This document shows positions 54,736-63,162 of a stretch of 64,000 nt of DNA, piece by piece. Position numbers and translations under genes: made by a program. The notes beneath the pieces were generated by a model. It saw only the letters and a list, made by a program, of their open reading frames with translations. It searched no databases and was not told the origin of the DNA. The DNA comes from Aquimarina macrocephali JAMB N27. Its GTDB lineage: Bacteria > Bacteroidota > Bacteroidia > Flavobacteriales > Flavobacteriaceae. Each line of letters opens with the position of its first letter. Within the stretch, counting starts at the first letter, position 1. Location of the stretch: assembly GCF_000520995.1 (NCBI RefSeq), contig NZ_JACA01000013.1, forward strand, positions 1 through 64,000, in the 5' to 3' direction.

Positions 54736-55482
54736 ATGAAAAAAGCACCCCTATTCATAATTATAATATTATTCACAAACTGCTCTATACCTAGCGAATA
54801 TGATTCTCACATGAGGAGTGTTTCCGAAAAAGGATATGGGGTTATAGTTACTAAAATAACTCAACATGATAAACTTCAGGTACCTGTTAATGCAGTTACA
54901 GATACTATTCGTATGTATCCTTCAATACCTGGATCATATGATAATACTACTTCATTGCGAAATTCTAAACAAATCCCAAAATCAAAACTTCCTAATTACT
55001 TAACATTTGAATATCAATATATTCAAATGTGTGATTGTGCCGGAGTTAGTAAAAGTAAAACAGTAAATTTAATTTACATCGGAGATAGTTTTTCAAGAGA
55101 GAAGGGAGATATTGAAGAAGTAAGTCAAGAAACGGCAGATTTCTATTTAAAAAGAGGTAAATCAGGCTTCACTTTAGCTTCACTGTCAAATAAAAAATAT
55201 AATGAAGAAAATATTTTAAAACAATATGAGAAAGAACTTAAAGTTGCCAAAGTTTATTATCAAAAATATAAATGTAAAACACAAATACTCATTGATGCAT
55301 TAAAGTTCACTAAAACCGTAGATTTAAGACCCTATAAAAACTCAAAAGAAATAAAAAAATTCAGAAAAAGAAATAGAACTGCAGCAGGTAGTTATTATAC
55401 AACAAGAATCACCTATCAGTTCTATGATAATGGCGAAATTAAATTAGCTTTAGAAAATTCCACCACTAACCCGTGGAAATAA
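54736..55482 (+). CDS. hypothetical lipoprotein
   Basis: 248 residues with a short lipoprotein signal (KKAPLFIIIILFTNCSIPS, Cys about 16). The mature protein has a Cys-containing motif (FEYQYIQMCDCAGVSKSK), a lysine-rich middle part and a C-terminal strand-rich end (TTRITYQFYDNGEIKLALEN). I do not recognise a family and no catalytic motif stands out. It is probably periplasmic. It is separated by 68 bp from the lipoprotein gene before it and by 48 bp from the oxidoreductase gene after it. Confidence 0.6.
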   Translation: MKKAPLFIIIILFTNCSIPSEYDSHMRSVSEKGYGVIVTKITQHDKLQVPVNAVTDTIRMYPSIPGSYDNTTSLRNSKQIPKSKLPNYLTFEYQYIQMCDCAGVSKSKTVNLIYIGDSFSREKGDIEEVSQETADFYLKRGKSGFTLASLSNKKYNEENILKQYEKELKVAKVYYQKYKCKTQILIDALKFTKTVDLRPYKNSKEIKKFRKRNRTAAGSYYTTRITYQFYDNGEIKLALENSTTNPWK

Positions 55483-55530
55483 CTTTTGCTAACAACGCTG
55501 ACTGTTGCACAACTAAAAAAAATAGTAATT

Positions 55531-56445
55531 ATGAAAGCAATAATCGCAAATAAAAAGGGGATCGAAAACATAGAAATAAGAGAAATAGACATCCCAAAAA
55601 TTCGACAAAACGAGGTACTTATAAAAATAAAGGCTATAGGTGTTAACCCGGTAGATTGGAAAGGTGTTGAAAGTGGTGAATTTGGAAGTTCTTATATTTT
55701 AGGATCTGATATCTCTGGTATTGTAGAAGGAATTGGAAATAAGGTTACTAAATTCAAAAAAGGGGATGAAGTAATAGGATCATTAGATTGGAATAAACAA
55801 GGTGCATATGCTGAATTTGTTGCTAGTGAAGAAAGGTTCCTAACAACCAAGCCTAAAAATTTGACATTTATAGAGGCAGCTGCAATTCCTATGGCTAGTC
55901 TAACCGCTTGGCAAGGAATTTTTGATAAATTAGGGCTTTCTAAAAATGAGAAAATAGTAATTCAAGCAACTGCTGGTGGTGTTGGTCTTTTTGCCTTGCA
56001 ATTTGCAAAATGGGCTGGAGCATTTGTAATCGCAATAGCATCAGAAAAAAATACTGCCTTTTTAAAATCACTAGGTGCTGATATGGTTTTAGATTATAAT
56101 AAAATTGACTTTTCTGAAACCTTGGAAAATATTGATGCTGTTTTTGACAGTGTTGAAACCGCAGAGGAATCATTCAAGATCTTGAAAAAAGATGGAAAAT
56201 ATGTAGGAATATCCTCATTATCTACTCCAATTTCAAAAAAGCTTATTGCTCAATATGACGTGACCGCGACAAAATATTTATTTAAATCAAATAATAAGCA
56301 ACTAAAAGAAATTGTAATGTTAATTGAAAATAGCGATATAAAAATATTTATTGACAAGGTTTTTTCGTTTTCAGAAGTAAAAAAAGCTCTCAAATATCAA
56401 AAAAATGGACATTCAAGAGGTAAAAACATAATTGTGCCTGATTAA
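55531..56445 (+). CDS. zinc-independent NADP-dependent MDR oxidoreductase (quinone reductase-like)
   Basis: 305 residues from the ATG at 55531 (MKAIIANKKGIENIEIREID); the open frame upstream has no recognisable protein. The GroES-like half contains IKAIGVNPVDWKGVESGEFG and GSDISGIVEGIGNKVTKFKK; the nucleotide-binding half has IQATAGGVGLFALQFAKWAG (AGGVG motif, about 148-167). The Cys/His zinc ligands of alcohol dehydrogenases are absent, which places it with the quinone oxidoreductase/zeta-crystallin branch that reduces quinones or enones with NADPH. It may belong to the redox-stress set of this region. Confidence 0.88.
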   Translation: MKAIIANKKGIENIEIREIDIPKIRQNEVLIKIKAIGVNPVDWKGVESGEFGSSYILGSDISGIVEGIGNKVTKFKKGDEVIGSLDWNKQGAYAEFVASEERFLTTKPKNLTFIEAAAIPMASLTAWQGIFDKLGLSKNEKIVIQATAGGVGLFALQFAKWAGAFVIAIASEKNTAFLKSLGADMVLDYNKIDFSETLENIDAVFDSVETAEESFKILKKDGKYVGISSLSTPISKKLIAQYDVTATKYLFKSNNKQLKEIVMLIENSDIKIFIDKVFSFSEVKKALKYQKNGHSRGKNIIVPD

Positions 56446-56534
56446 ACTACTTTGGTGGGATTGCTTTAAATGCGTTTTATTTTAGACCAAAAACCATAAA
56501 AAGGAAACAGGTTCAACTGAATAAATTGATAGCT

Positions 56535-56970
56535 CAACTAAAAGGCTTAAAAGAACAACTAACAGATTAAAAAAGATAATTATGAATACAAAAGTAGTAA
56601 TGACTATAAGTGCCTTGTTTATGGCAGTTATTGGAGCCCTGCTTTCATTTTTACCAAATGAAATATCCAACTTTCTTAATATTGAACCCAATAATATTAC
56701 CATACTATTTTTGAAAATACTGAGTGCCTTATACTTCGGTTTTGGACTATTAAATTGGATGGCAAAAGGAACGCTAATAGGTGGGATTTACAATAGACCA
56801 ATTGTGATTGGAAATCTAATGCATTTTGGAGTTGGTGCAATTGCTTTGGTTAAAGTTGGTTTAAACATCCAAACGCATTCAGTAATTGTTATTTCACTCG
56901 CTATAGTGTACATAATTTTCGCAATTCTTTTTTTCTATATCTTCAGAAAGAATCCGACTAAAACGGAAAA
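56535..56970 (+). repeat. duplicated segment, copy 2
   Basis: Second copy of the segment at 53070-53510, direct orientation. The short upstream tail before the gene (AAAGAACAACTAACAGATTAAAAA) matches in both copies, so the duplication unit began upstream of the start codon. Divergence is concentrated in the first third of the gene. Confidence 0.85.
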
Positions 56971-56974
56971 GTGA
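56582..56974 (+). CDS. small integral membrane protein (paralogue of 53113-53517)
   Basis: 130 residues with four hydrophobic segments in the same positions as the paralogue; start NTKVVMTISALFMAVIGALL, end YIFRKNPTKTEK. Substitutions between the two copies are mostly conservative, which suggests both are functional. The family is not recognised. It lies 136 bp after the oxidoreductase gene and 136 bp before a Crp/Fnr regulator gene. Confidence 0.75.
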   Translation: MNTKVVMTISALFMAVIGALLSFLPNEISNFLNIEPNNITILFLKILSALYFGFGLLNWMAKGTLIGGIYNRPIVIGNLMHFGVGAIALVKVGLNIQTHSVIVISLAIVYIIFAILFFYIFRKNPTKTEK

Positions 56975-57110
56975 AAATAAGAAACTATTGCCAATAGAAT
57001 TTAATGAACAAGAATAATTAGAAATTAAAAAAGGTGGTCATAGAACAATAATTGTACAAATGATACTTCTTACTTTCACATCGTAGATTAATTAACTCTA
57101 AAAATTAAAA

Positions 57111-57689
57111 GTGTATCAAGAACTAGAAAAACACATAAAAAGTCACGGAAAAATAGGACAAAAAGAATTACAGCAAATAACTGCCTGTTTTAAACCTTTG
57201 AAAACAGATAGAAATGAAATGCTGTGTAATATTGGCCAAACATGTAAATATTTTTATTTTATACGTAAAGGCTGCCTACGAATGTACGAGATTGATACCA
57301 AAGGAAATAAAGTTACAGGCTATTTTGCATTAGAAGACAGTATAATGTCTGCCATAACAAGTTTTGTTTTACAAAAACCTTCAAGAGATTTTTTAGTATC
57401 ACACGAAGCTTCAGAACTATTAGTGATAGGTAGAGAGGATTTTTTTAAGTTAGTAGATACTGTTCCACAATTTGCAACAATATATCATCAATTTATAGAA
57501 TTTGCATTTATTCATTCACAAATGCGAATTTATAGTTTTTTAGGGATGGAAGGAATTGACAAACTTAAATGGGTTATGGAGCACGAACCGAAATTACTGT
57601 CCCGTATTTCGAGTAAAGCAGTTGCATCTTATTTAGGCATGACTAATTCTACGTTGAGTAAATTACGAGCAAAATTGAATAATATGTAA
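57111..57689 (+). CDS. Crp/Fnr-family transcriptional regulator
   Basis: 192 residues from a GTG start (YQELEKHIKSHGKIGQKELQ). The N-terminal half is a cyclic-nucleotide-binding-like barrel (CKYFYFIRKGCLRMYEIDTK, ALEDSIMSAITSFVLQKPSR), and the C-terminus has a compact helix-turn-helix (SSKAVASYLGMTNSTLSKLR). There are no Cys residues arranged as in FNR, so a small-molecule ligand is more likely than an iron-sulfur cluster. A palindrome TTGTCATAA(G/C)ACAA occurs directly after this gene and twice more within 2 kb, each before a transcription unit; I infer that this protein binds it. Confidence 0.87.
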   Translation: MYQELEKHIKSHGKIGQKELQQITACFKPLKTDRNEMLCNIGQTCKYFYFIRKGCLRMYEIDTKGNKVTGYFALEDSIMSAITSFVLQKPSRDFLVSHEASELLVIGREDFFKLVDTVPQFATIYHQFIEFAFIHSQMRIYSFLGMEGIDKLKWVMEHEPKLLSRISSKAVASYLGMTNSTLSKLRAKLNNM

Positions 57690-57692
57690 ATG

Positions 57693-57706
57693 TTGTCATA
57701 ACACAA
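57693..57706 (+). promoter_or_regulatory. operator TTGTCATAACACAA before EamA gene
   Basis: Matches the palindrome TTGTCATAAGACAA with one mismatch in the right arm, 60 bp upstream of the EamA start. The expected TTTG promoter box at +40 is not clear here (AATTTC), so this copy is the weakest of three. Confidence 0.55.
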
Positions 57707-57765
57707 TTTCTATTGCTTCAAGTATCTTTAATTTCTCATCTTTATACTTGTAAAGTATTTAATCT

Positions 57766-58659
57766 ATGAAAGCAGTACTTTACTTAATTCTCGCAACTAT
57801 TTTTTTAGGGCTAAATTTTCATTTAGCAAAAATAATACTACATGAAGTTAACTTTATTGAAGCTGGTTTTTGGCGCTTCTTATTTGGAGTTGGAGCATTA
57901 GTTTTTTTAGGATTTAAAAAATTGCCTAACTCACAATTAATCACTAAAAATATAAAGGGTATTTCTTTAACAGGGTTCGTCGGTCTCTTTGGCTTTAATA
58001 TATTTTTCTTTCTAGGATTAATGAATAGCTCTGCTGTTAACGCAGCTCTCATTGTAAGTTTAAATCCTGCGTTAACGATTCTTTTTTCACATAAAATATT
58101 GAAAACATCCATTAAAAAAACACAAGTTCTTGGTGTTTTCATTGCTTTTATGGGAGTTACGTATGTCATCTTAAATGGGGAAGTTACCAACCTCAAAAAC
58201 CTTCAATTTAATTATGGAGATATTCTCATATTAATTGCTAATGTATTTTTCGCACTACATCATGTTTGGGTTAAAAAATATGGCACAACAATTTCGAATT
58301 TAAATTTCACCCTTCTAACAAGTTCTTGTTGTCTAATAGGTTTCTTAATGCTAATACCAATTAGTGAAATGGAAGTGATTACAACACACACAAACGGTTT
58401 TTGGATGGCTACATTTGGAATTGGGTGTTTGGGAACTGCTCTAGCCTATTTTTTATGGCAAAAAGGAGTTAAAATTACTGGAGCAGATAAAGCAGGGATT
58501 TTTATGAATATTGTTCCTTTGTCAGCAGCAATACTCGCTATCTTTTTTAACGAAAGCTTACATACGTATCACCTTATTGGAGGCTTTATTATTATTCTAG
58601 GAGTGCTCATTACAAGAAATAAACCCTCCAAATCTAAAATTCATAAACCGTTGTCATAA
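57766..58659 (+). CDS. EamA-family transporter (DMT superfamily)
   Basis: 297 residues with ten predicted membrane helices in two repeats of five. Typical stretches are LGLNFHLAKIILHEVNFIEA and NSSAVNAALIVSLNPALTIL in the first half, and GCLGTALAYFLWQKGVKITG and FMNIVPLSAAILAIFFNESL in the second, the standard EamA signature. It probably exports amino acids, metabolites or drugs across the inner membrane; the substrate cannot be told. The stop codon lies inside the operator of the next gene (58650-58665), so packing here is tight. Confidence 0.9.
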   Translation: MKAVLYLILATIFLGLNFHLAKIILHEVNFIEAGFWRFLFGVGALVFLGFKKLPNSQLITKNIKGISLTGFVGLFGFNIFFFLGLMNSSAVNAALIVSLNPALTILFSHKILKTSIKKTQVLGVFIAFMGVTYVILNGEVTNLKNLQFNYGDILILIANVFFALHHVWVKKYGTTISNLNFTLLTSSCCLIGFLMLIPISEMEVITTHTNGFWMATFGIGCLGTALAYFLWQKGVKITGADKAGIFMNIVPLSAAILAIFFNESLHTYHLIGGFIIILGVLITRNKPSKSKIHKPLS

Positions 58660-58665
58660 GACAAC
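58650..58665 (+). promoter_or_regulatory. operator GTTGTC-ATAA-GACAAC and promoter of hydrolase gene
   Basis: Perfect palindromic arms GTTGTC/GACAAC. A promoter-like box CTCAAATTTGC has its TTTG at 58691, 40 bp after the TTGTC start, identical to the spacing at 59632. The centre is about 33 bp upstream of TTTG, near -40, the class II activator position. Confidence 0.75.
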
Positions 58666-58738
58666 ATTTATCATTTCAATACTTCTCAAATTTGCTTAGT
58701 TGTTGAACAATGAAGTTCATCATATCAAAATATAAATT

Positions 58739-59464
58739 ATGAGCACGTCAAAAACATTTTTATTAATTCATGGAGCTTGGGAAGGTGCTTGGGCTTGGAA
58801 AGAAACAACTCAATTTTTAGAAAGAAAAGGTAATAAAGTGATTTCTATAGACCTTCCTGGTCATGGAGATGATATAACACCAATTTCTGAAATTAATTTA
58901 GACCTTTATGTTAATAGAGTTAAGGTGGAATTAAACAAATTTTCTGCCCCAGTTGTTTTAGTAGCCCATAGTTTTGCCGGTTATGTAATTTCGAAAGTTG
59001 CAGAAGAAGTACCACAAAAAATAGAAAAGTTAATTTTTATTGCGTCTGCGATTCCTTATAAAAGTAAGCCAGCCATTAAAATATTTGAAGAAGATAAGGA
59101 AAGTGAATTTATTGCCAACTTAATCTTTTCTGAAGACCAAATTAGTGCAACCATGAATAGAGAAACCATTAAAAATATCGTTTTTGGAGGCGCAACTGAT
59201 TCACAAATTGATGAGGTAATACCTCAATTAGTGGAGCAAGCAACAAAACCTTTCTTTGAAATTGTGGAGACTACAGAAAAGAATTTCGGTAGTGTTTCTA
59301 AGGCATATATCGAAACAAAACATGACCGCGTATTAAGTTTAACTGCACAAAGAATGTTACAAAAAGAGACTGGAATTACAGAATCAGTTCTTTTGGATAC
59401 CGGTCATGTTCCCCTAGTAACAACACCTAAAGAGCTTGCGAATGCTTTGATAGAAGTATCCTAA
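58739..59464 (+). CDS. alpha/beta hydrolase (esterase, EstC/MES-like)
   Basis: 241 residues. FLLIHGAWEGAWAWKETTQF is the typical N-terminal strand and oxyanion loop of plant-MES/EstC-like esterases; VISIDLPGHGDD follows. The nucleophile elbow is VAHSFAGYV (Ser about 82), the acid is probably Asp in ETKHDRVLS, and His is in LLDTGHVPLVTTPKELA. The substrate is probably a small ester or lactone. It has its own operator/promoter of the TTGTCATAAGACAA type and so belongs to the putative regulon of the Crp/Fnr protein at 57111. Confidence 0.88.
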   Translation: MSTSKTFLLIHGAWEGAWAWKETTQFLERKGNKVISIDLPGHGDDITPISEINLDLYVNRVKVELNKFSAPVVLVAHSFAGYVISKVAEEVPQKIEKLIFIASAIPYKSKPAIKIFEEDKESEFIANLIFSEDQISATMNRETIKNIVFGGATDSQIDEVIPQLVEQATKPFFEIVETTEKNFGSVSKAYIETKHDRVLSLTAQRMLQKETGITESVLLDTGHVPLVTTPKELANALIEVS

Positions 59465-59631
59465 TTAAATTAGAACATTTGTTTTGAGTGAGCTTACTTA
59501 TCTAATTTATTGGTTAGTAGGCTTACTAATTTATAATCATCATGTGTATTTGACATATTAAATTGCCCAGTTACAAAATCCTATAACTAGTAAAATAGAA
59601 GATTGATGATAACATAATGTCTCTTAAACCA

Positions 59632-59645
59632 TTGTCATAAGACAA
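59632..59645 (+). promoter_or_regulatory. operator TTGTCATAAGACAA and promoter of YdhR-like gene
   Basis: Perfect palindrome TTGTC-ATAA-GACAA. The promoter box CATCAACTTTG has TTTG at 59672, again exactly 40 bp after the operator start. It drives the gene at 59724. The rest of the gap 59465-59631 shows no gene. Confidence 0.75.
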
Positions 59646-59723
59646 CTTTTAAATCTTCAATACTCATCAACTTTGTATGGTCATTTGGCAATTCAGCTAG
59701 ATGATTAAAAAACATAAAAAAAC

Positions 59724-60044
59724 ATGAGTGAGTTAAAAAAAGTTTTCGTTTACACAGAGTTGCAAATTTCGGTTCCATTTACAGAAGTTCCTTGGAAAAA
59801 AATTAATGAAGGAATTAAAAAACAAGAAGGTTTTGTTAGAAAAACATGGCTTTCAGGTTTAAATTCTAACACGGTAGGTGGTTTATATGAATTTAGTTCA
59901 TTAGAAAGTGCTCAAAAATTCGCATGGGACTATTTTCCAAATGAACCAAGAGCTTTTGGCGTAAGCTTTCAAACAAAGATTTTTGATGGGGAAATTGTGG
60001 AAGACGCAAGTAGAGACATGAAATCACCACATTATAACTACTAA
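59724..60044 (+). CDS. YdhR-like small mono-oxygenase family protein
   Basis: 106 residues, with a dimeric alpha/beta-barrel style sequence: KKVFVYTELQISVPFTEVPW, then INEGIKKQEGFVRKTWLSGL and NTVGGLYEFSSLESAQKFAW. The 'GGLYEF...A..F' pattern and length agree with the YdhR/antibiotic-biosynthesis-monooxygenase-like family, cofactor-free proteins linked to oxidation of aromatic or quinone compounds. Activity is not demonstrable from sequence. It has its own operator and promoter (59632) and is followed by a strong hairpin. Confidence 0.7.
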   Translation: MSELKKVFVYTELQISVPFTEVPWKKINEGIKKQEGFVRKTWLSGLNSNTVGGLYEFSSLESAQKFAWDYFPNEPRAFGVSFQTKIFDGEIVEDASRDMKSPHYNY

Positions 60045-60060
60045 TCTATAATAGTATTAG

Positions 60061-60100
60061 ATAGAGGAAACTCTAGTTTTTAGACTAGAGTTTCCTCTAT
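60061..60100 (+). terminator. strong bidirectional hairpin, terminator-like
   Basis: Perfect 16-bp arms ATAGAGGAAACTCTAG and CTAGAGTTTCCTCTAT around the 8-nt loop TTTTTAGA. It starts 16 bp after the YdhR-like stop. The plus-strand downstream sequence is TCTCAATTT then A-rich, so there is no ideal T-run. Only 22 bp separate it from the next start codon, so it must also be read through or serve as a 5'-UTR element for the PfpI gene. Confidence 0.75.
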
Positions 60101-60122
60101 TCTCAATTTAAAAAAAAATTAA

Positions 60123-60791
60123 ATGAAACATATACTCTTTATTGTGACCAGCACCGATATAACTGGTACAGGGAAACACCCTGCTGGATACGAATTTTCA
60201 GAAATTGCCGATCCTTATTTTGAATTTATTAATGATGGATACACAGTAGATTTCGCAAGTATTTTGGGAGGAACCCCACCATTTGTAGGCTACAATTCGT
60301 CCCAAAAAATCAGCAAGAAGTTTAAAGAAAGTAATGGATTTAAAAGACTGAATTTTAGTCATAAACTAGTTAATGTAGACATTGATGCATATGATGCTAT
60401 TTTCTTCCCAGGCGGTCTCGGATTAATGACAGATATGGTCGATAATCCATTGGTTAAAAAAATCATTAAAGAAACCTATGAAAATGAAAAAGTTATTGGT
60501 GCAGTATGTCACGGACCAAGTGCTTTACTCAATGTTATTCTATCAGACGGTAGCAACTTATTAGAAGGAAAAAAAATTAACTCGTTTACAAAAGCAGAGG
60601 AGGATATTGATAAGCATTTATTAGGAGATGTAATCCCGTTTATGCTTGATGAAGAATTGATAAAACAAGGGGCAATATTTTCGCATACGTCACCTTTTGA
60701 ATCATATGTTGTTGCAGACGGAAGCATAGTGACTGGTCAAAATCCAGCATCTGCATCATTTGTAGCCATTGAAATGATAAAACTACTATAA
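60123..60791 (+). CDS. DJ-1/PfpI-family protein
   Basis: 222 residues. KHILFIVTSTDITGTGKHPA starts the fold; DAIFFPGGLGLMTDM is the conserved loop, and AVCHGPSALLNVI carries the nucleophilic Cys (about 128) followed by His, the Hsp31/DJ-1 glyoxalase-type elbow. A Glu in YEFSEIADPYFEF is the usual partner acid. Such proteins act as glutathione-independent glyoxalases or deglycase-type chaperones. It lies in the cytoplasm (no signal). A second, exported member of the family starts at 63889. Confidence 0.88.
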   Translation: MKHILFIVTSTDITGTGKHPAGYEFSEIADPYFEFINDGYTVDFASILGGTPPFVGYNSSQKISKKFKESNGFKRLNFSHKLVNVDIDAYDAIFFPGGLGLMTDMVDNPLVKKIIKETYENEKVIGAVCHGPSALLNVILSDGSNLLEGKKINSFTKAEEDIDKHLLGDVIPFMLDEELIKQGAIFSHTSPFESYVVADGSIVTGQNPASASFVAIEMIKLL

Positions 60792-61114
60792 AAGAAATTA
60801 AATAATCAAAAGTATTATTTATTACCACATCTCATATTGATTTAGTTAATTCGGGATTAAAAAGGGAGGTGACTTGAAGAAGAGTAGCTCTATATCAGGC
60901 GTTTTAAAAATTGAAGAAGAATATAACCACTTCTGGCTAGATTACTTTTCATCAAAAGTCAATAAATATAAAATGACTAGAAAAGCCTTCAGTATTCAAT
61001 TGAAAACAACTCAGATAGCCATCTAATTTGCATTTGATGCCAATTCTATTCAAAGATTTCAATATATTGGCCTATATAAATTTTACTATTATAGAATGTA
61101 AACCCTCTATTAAA
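60792..61114. other. gap without a supported gene
   Basis: 323 bp between the PfpI gene and the Crp/Fnr start. One frame reads TTSHIDLVNSGLK near 60830, faintly like a PfpI-family start (VTSHDxLxxTGxK), but with stops soon after. An open stretch in front of the Crp/Fnr gene extends to 61028 with no recognisable protein. I see no clear promoter. Confidence 0.5.
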
Positions 61115-61681
61115 ATGGAATTACATCCACTAAAAATACATATTGATGAAATTGTTCCTCTCACAGACAAGGAGTTTGACTATATCTTAGGACACTTTAC
61201 CGCTGTAAATAAACGGAAAAATCAGTTCATTATACAAGAAGATGATCTAGTTGATAAAGAATTCTGGGTAATTAAAGGTTGTTTAAAATCCTATTTTTTT
61301 GATAATACTGGGAAAGAACATATTTTGCAATTTGCGATGGAGAATTGGTGGGTGACCGATTACGATGCCTTTACTAATCAGAAAGTAGCTAATATTTCTG
61401 TAGATTGCATTGAAGATTGTGAGCTCTTATATATAACTTATCAAAACCGTGAGAAGCTCAAAGCTGAAATGCACAAAATGGAAAGGTTTTGGGCAAAAAA
61501 GACAAAATTGGGTTACATCGCACTTCAAAATAGAATTCTTTCCTTACTTAAAAACACAGCAAAGGAACGCCATGACATGTTTTTCAAGAAGTATCCTGAA
61601 CTCTTTCAACGTGTTCCTAAAAGATTAATTGCCTCTTATTTAGGCGTCTCTCGTGAAACCTTGAGCAGACTAAATGATTAG
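61115..61681 (+). CDS. Crp/Fnr-family transcriptional regulator
   Basis: 188 residues from the ATG at 61115 (MELHPLKIHIDEIVPLTDKE), chosen because homologues start near this point; an open frame reaches back to 61028. Sensor half: FWVIKGCLKSYFFDNTGKEH, FAMENWWVTDYDAFTNQKVA. C-terminal helix-turn-helix: RVPKRLIASYLGVSRETLSR. The two-residue end after the recognition helix (LND) is typical of Bacteroidota Crp/Fnr proteins. It ends 39 bp before a GTGA-N6-TCAC operator, which recurs before the tautomerase and desulfurase-like genes. I infer that this is the regulator of that set. Confidence 0.87.
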   Translation: MELHPLKIHIDEIVPLTDKEFDYILGHFTAVNKRKNQFIIQEDDLVDKEFWVIKGCLKSYFFDNTGKEHILQFAMENWWVTDYDAFTNQKVANISVDCIEDCELLYITYQNREKLKAEMHKMERFWAKKTKLGYIALQNRILSLLKNTAKERHDMFFKKYPELFQRVPKRLIASYLGVSRETLSRLND

Positions 61682-61719
61682 CCTTCATATTACTGACAAA
61701 AATTTAACTTTCAAATTAA

Positions 61720-61787
61720 CGTGACTTACCTCACACAAATATTGTGATATAGCTCCTATAAGATTAACCTCTTACTTTTCAACTTTG
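61720..61787 (+). promoter_or_regulatory. Crp/Fnr-type operator and promoter of DoxX gene
   Basis: CGTGACTTACCTCACA (61720-61735) has GTGA-N6-TCAC. The promoter box TTCAACTTTGC has TTTG at 61784, exactly 64 bp after the operator start, as at 45428 and 63163, although this copy is not part of the duplicated block. The operator centre is about 56 bp upstream of TTTG, a class I-like position near -62. Confidence 0.75.
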
Positions 61788-61819
61788 CATCATATATAAT
61801 TTTAATCTAAAAAGAAAAT

Positions 61820-62236
61820 ATGAAAGCATTAAAAACAGAAAAAAATAGTGATATAGGGTTATTATTGCTCAGATGCACTGTTGGAATATTGATAGTATTT
61901 CACGGTATTGCAAATATGAATTCCAACTACGCTTTCATTAAGAGCTTACTTAATGGTATTGGAATGCCAGAATTTCTGGCATATGGAGGTTTTATAGGAG
62001 AAATAATTGCTCCAATACTCATTGTAATTGGTTACAAAGCACGCTTGGGCAGTTTAATTTTAGCTTTCTTTTTCTTAGTTGCTATTTTACTTGGGCATAG
62101 TTCCGATATTTTTTCTCTTAATCAGTTTGGTGGTTGGGGAATCGAACTTCAAGCCCTCTATTTCTTTGGTGCAATCGTAGTATTCTTTACAGGCGCAGGA
62201 AAATATGCCTTATCTATAAATTCCAAATGGGATTAA
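61820..62236 (+). CDS. DoxX-family membrane protein
   Basis: 138 residues, four membrane helices. LLLRCTVGILIVFHGIANMN, GMPEFLAYGGFIGEIIAPIL and GYKARLGSLILAFFFLVAIL are typical of DoxX/DoxD-like proteins, where they sit in the inner membrane and are linked to thiosulfate:quinone chemistry or to oxidative-stress resistance complexes. The length is usual for the family. It is controlled by the adjacent Crp/Fnr-type operator. The exact role is unknown. Confidence 0.88.
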   Translation: MKALKTEKNSDIGLLLLRCTVGILIVFHGIANMNSNYAFIKSLLNGIGMPEFLAYGGFIGEIIAPILIVIGYKARLGSLILAFFFLVAILLGHSSDIFSLNQFGGWGIELQALYFFGAIVVFFTGAGKYALSINSKWD

Positions 62237-62306
62237 TTTTTTTAACAAGGTGTAAATAATACTACTTACACCTTTAGTTATCTTTCCTCTAATTCCATTT
62301 GCAGCA

Positions 62307-63152
62307 ATGAAAAAATGTTTCTTTTTTTTATGCTTGACGATTGTTTGGTCAACTTGTACTGCCCAAATAACAAAAATTGATATTGATGACAATTTCACTC
62401 TGGATAGAGTTTACTTAGGATTGAACAGTTCGACCGGAATTAAACTTGACGAGTTAAGTAATACAAATTTCGTCTCATTGCAGACCGGTATTATGATAAG
62501 CAACAGACTGAGTCCAACATTAAAAATACGGTCTTTCGGTGCTATGCGTCTTGAAAATAATGAAGAAATAAGCGGTTTTAGTGCTTATGAAATCATCATT
62601 ACTCCACATAAAAAATTAGCAATTCACATAGGGGCAATGACTACCCCGACCACAGAGTTAAGACCAAATCCAACAACGTGGCAGAGTCAAGTAGAGACAA
62701 ATGCCCAAGCGAAGATAATCGGTGGGCGTACGGGAATAAAATTACGCTATAATTTGAATTCAAAATCAGCGATTTCCTACGGTGTTTTTAATCATAGTGG
62801 AGTATTAGCTCATCATGTAAAATTTAAGTACGATAAAGTAAGTGTTGCGGGTTATATAGAATCTGATTTTTTCTTTACCGCAGTAGAATATCAATCAAAA
62901 AAAATCAATACAACGATAACATATCTGTACAATAAAGAACTATCGGCATCGCTCTTTTATAATTTTTCAAATCAGTATAGTTTATTATTGGATTCCGAAT
63001 ATAATTTCCTTACCGAAAGAGTAATCAAAACCAATATTGGTCTAAGGAAATACTATGCAAGTAAAAAATTGCCTATTCGAGGTTTTTTTGTACTTAGTTA
63101 TGACCCGGTTTTTGATAAAATACTTCAGGGAGGGTTTATGATTCATATTTAA
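62307..63152 (+). CDS. secreted outer-membrane beta-barrel-like protein
   Basis: 281 residues with a signal peptide (KKCFFFLCLTIVWSTCTAQ, cleavage after about residue 20). The mature part alternates hydrophobic and polar residues in strand-length segments (GRTGIKLRYNLNSKSAISYG, TTITYLYNKELSASLFYNFS) and ends in FMIHI. A small outer-membrane barrel is likely, but no named family is recognised. A broken copy of its last 30 codons lies at 45306-45420. The downstream region is the duplicated operator/promoter. Confidence 0.7.
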   Translation: MKKCFFFLCLTIVWSTCTAQITKIDIDDNFTLDRVYLGLNSSTGIKLDELSNTNFVSLQTGIMISNRLSPTLKIRSFGAMRLENNEEISGFSAYEIIITPHKKLAIHIGAMTTPTTELRPNPTTWQSQVETNAQAKIIGGRTGIKLRYNLNSKSAISYGVFNHSGVLAHHVKFKYDKVSVAGYIESDFFFTAVEYQSKKINTTITYLYNKELSASLFYNFSNQYSLLLDSEYNFLTERVIKTNIGLRKYYASKKLPIRGFFVLSYDPVFDKILQGGFMIHI

Positions 63153-63162
63153 TTTATTTCTA

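Noticed and set aside
60792..61114. Second PfpI relic between PfpI and Crp/Fnr genes
   Set aside because: Only about 13 residues look similar and stops follow at once; not enough to call a pseudogene.
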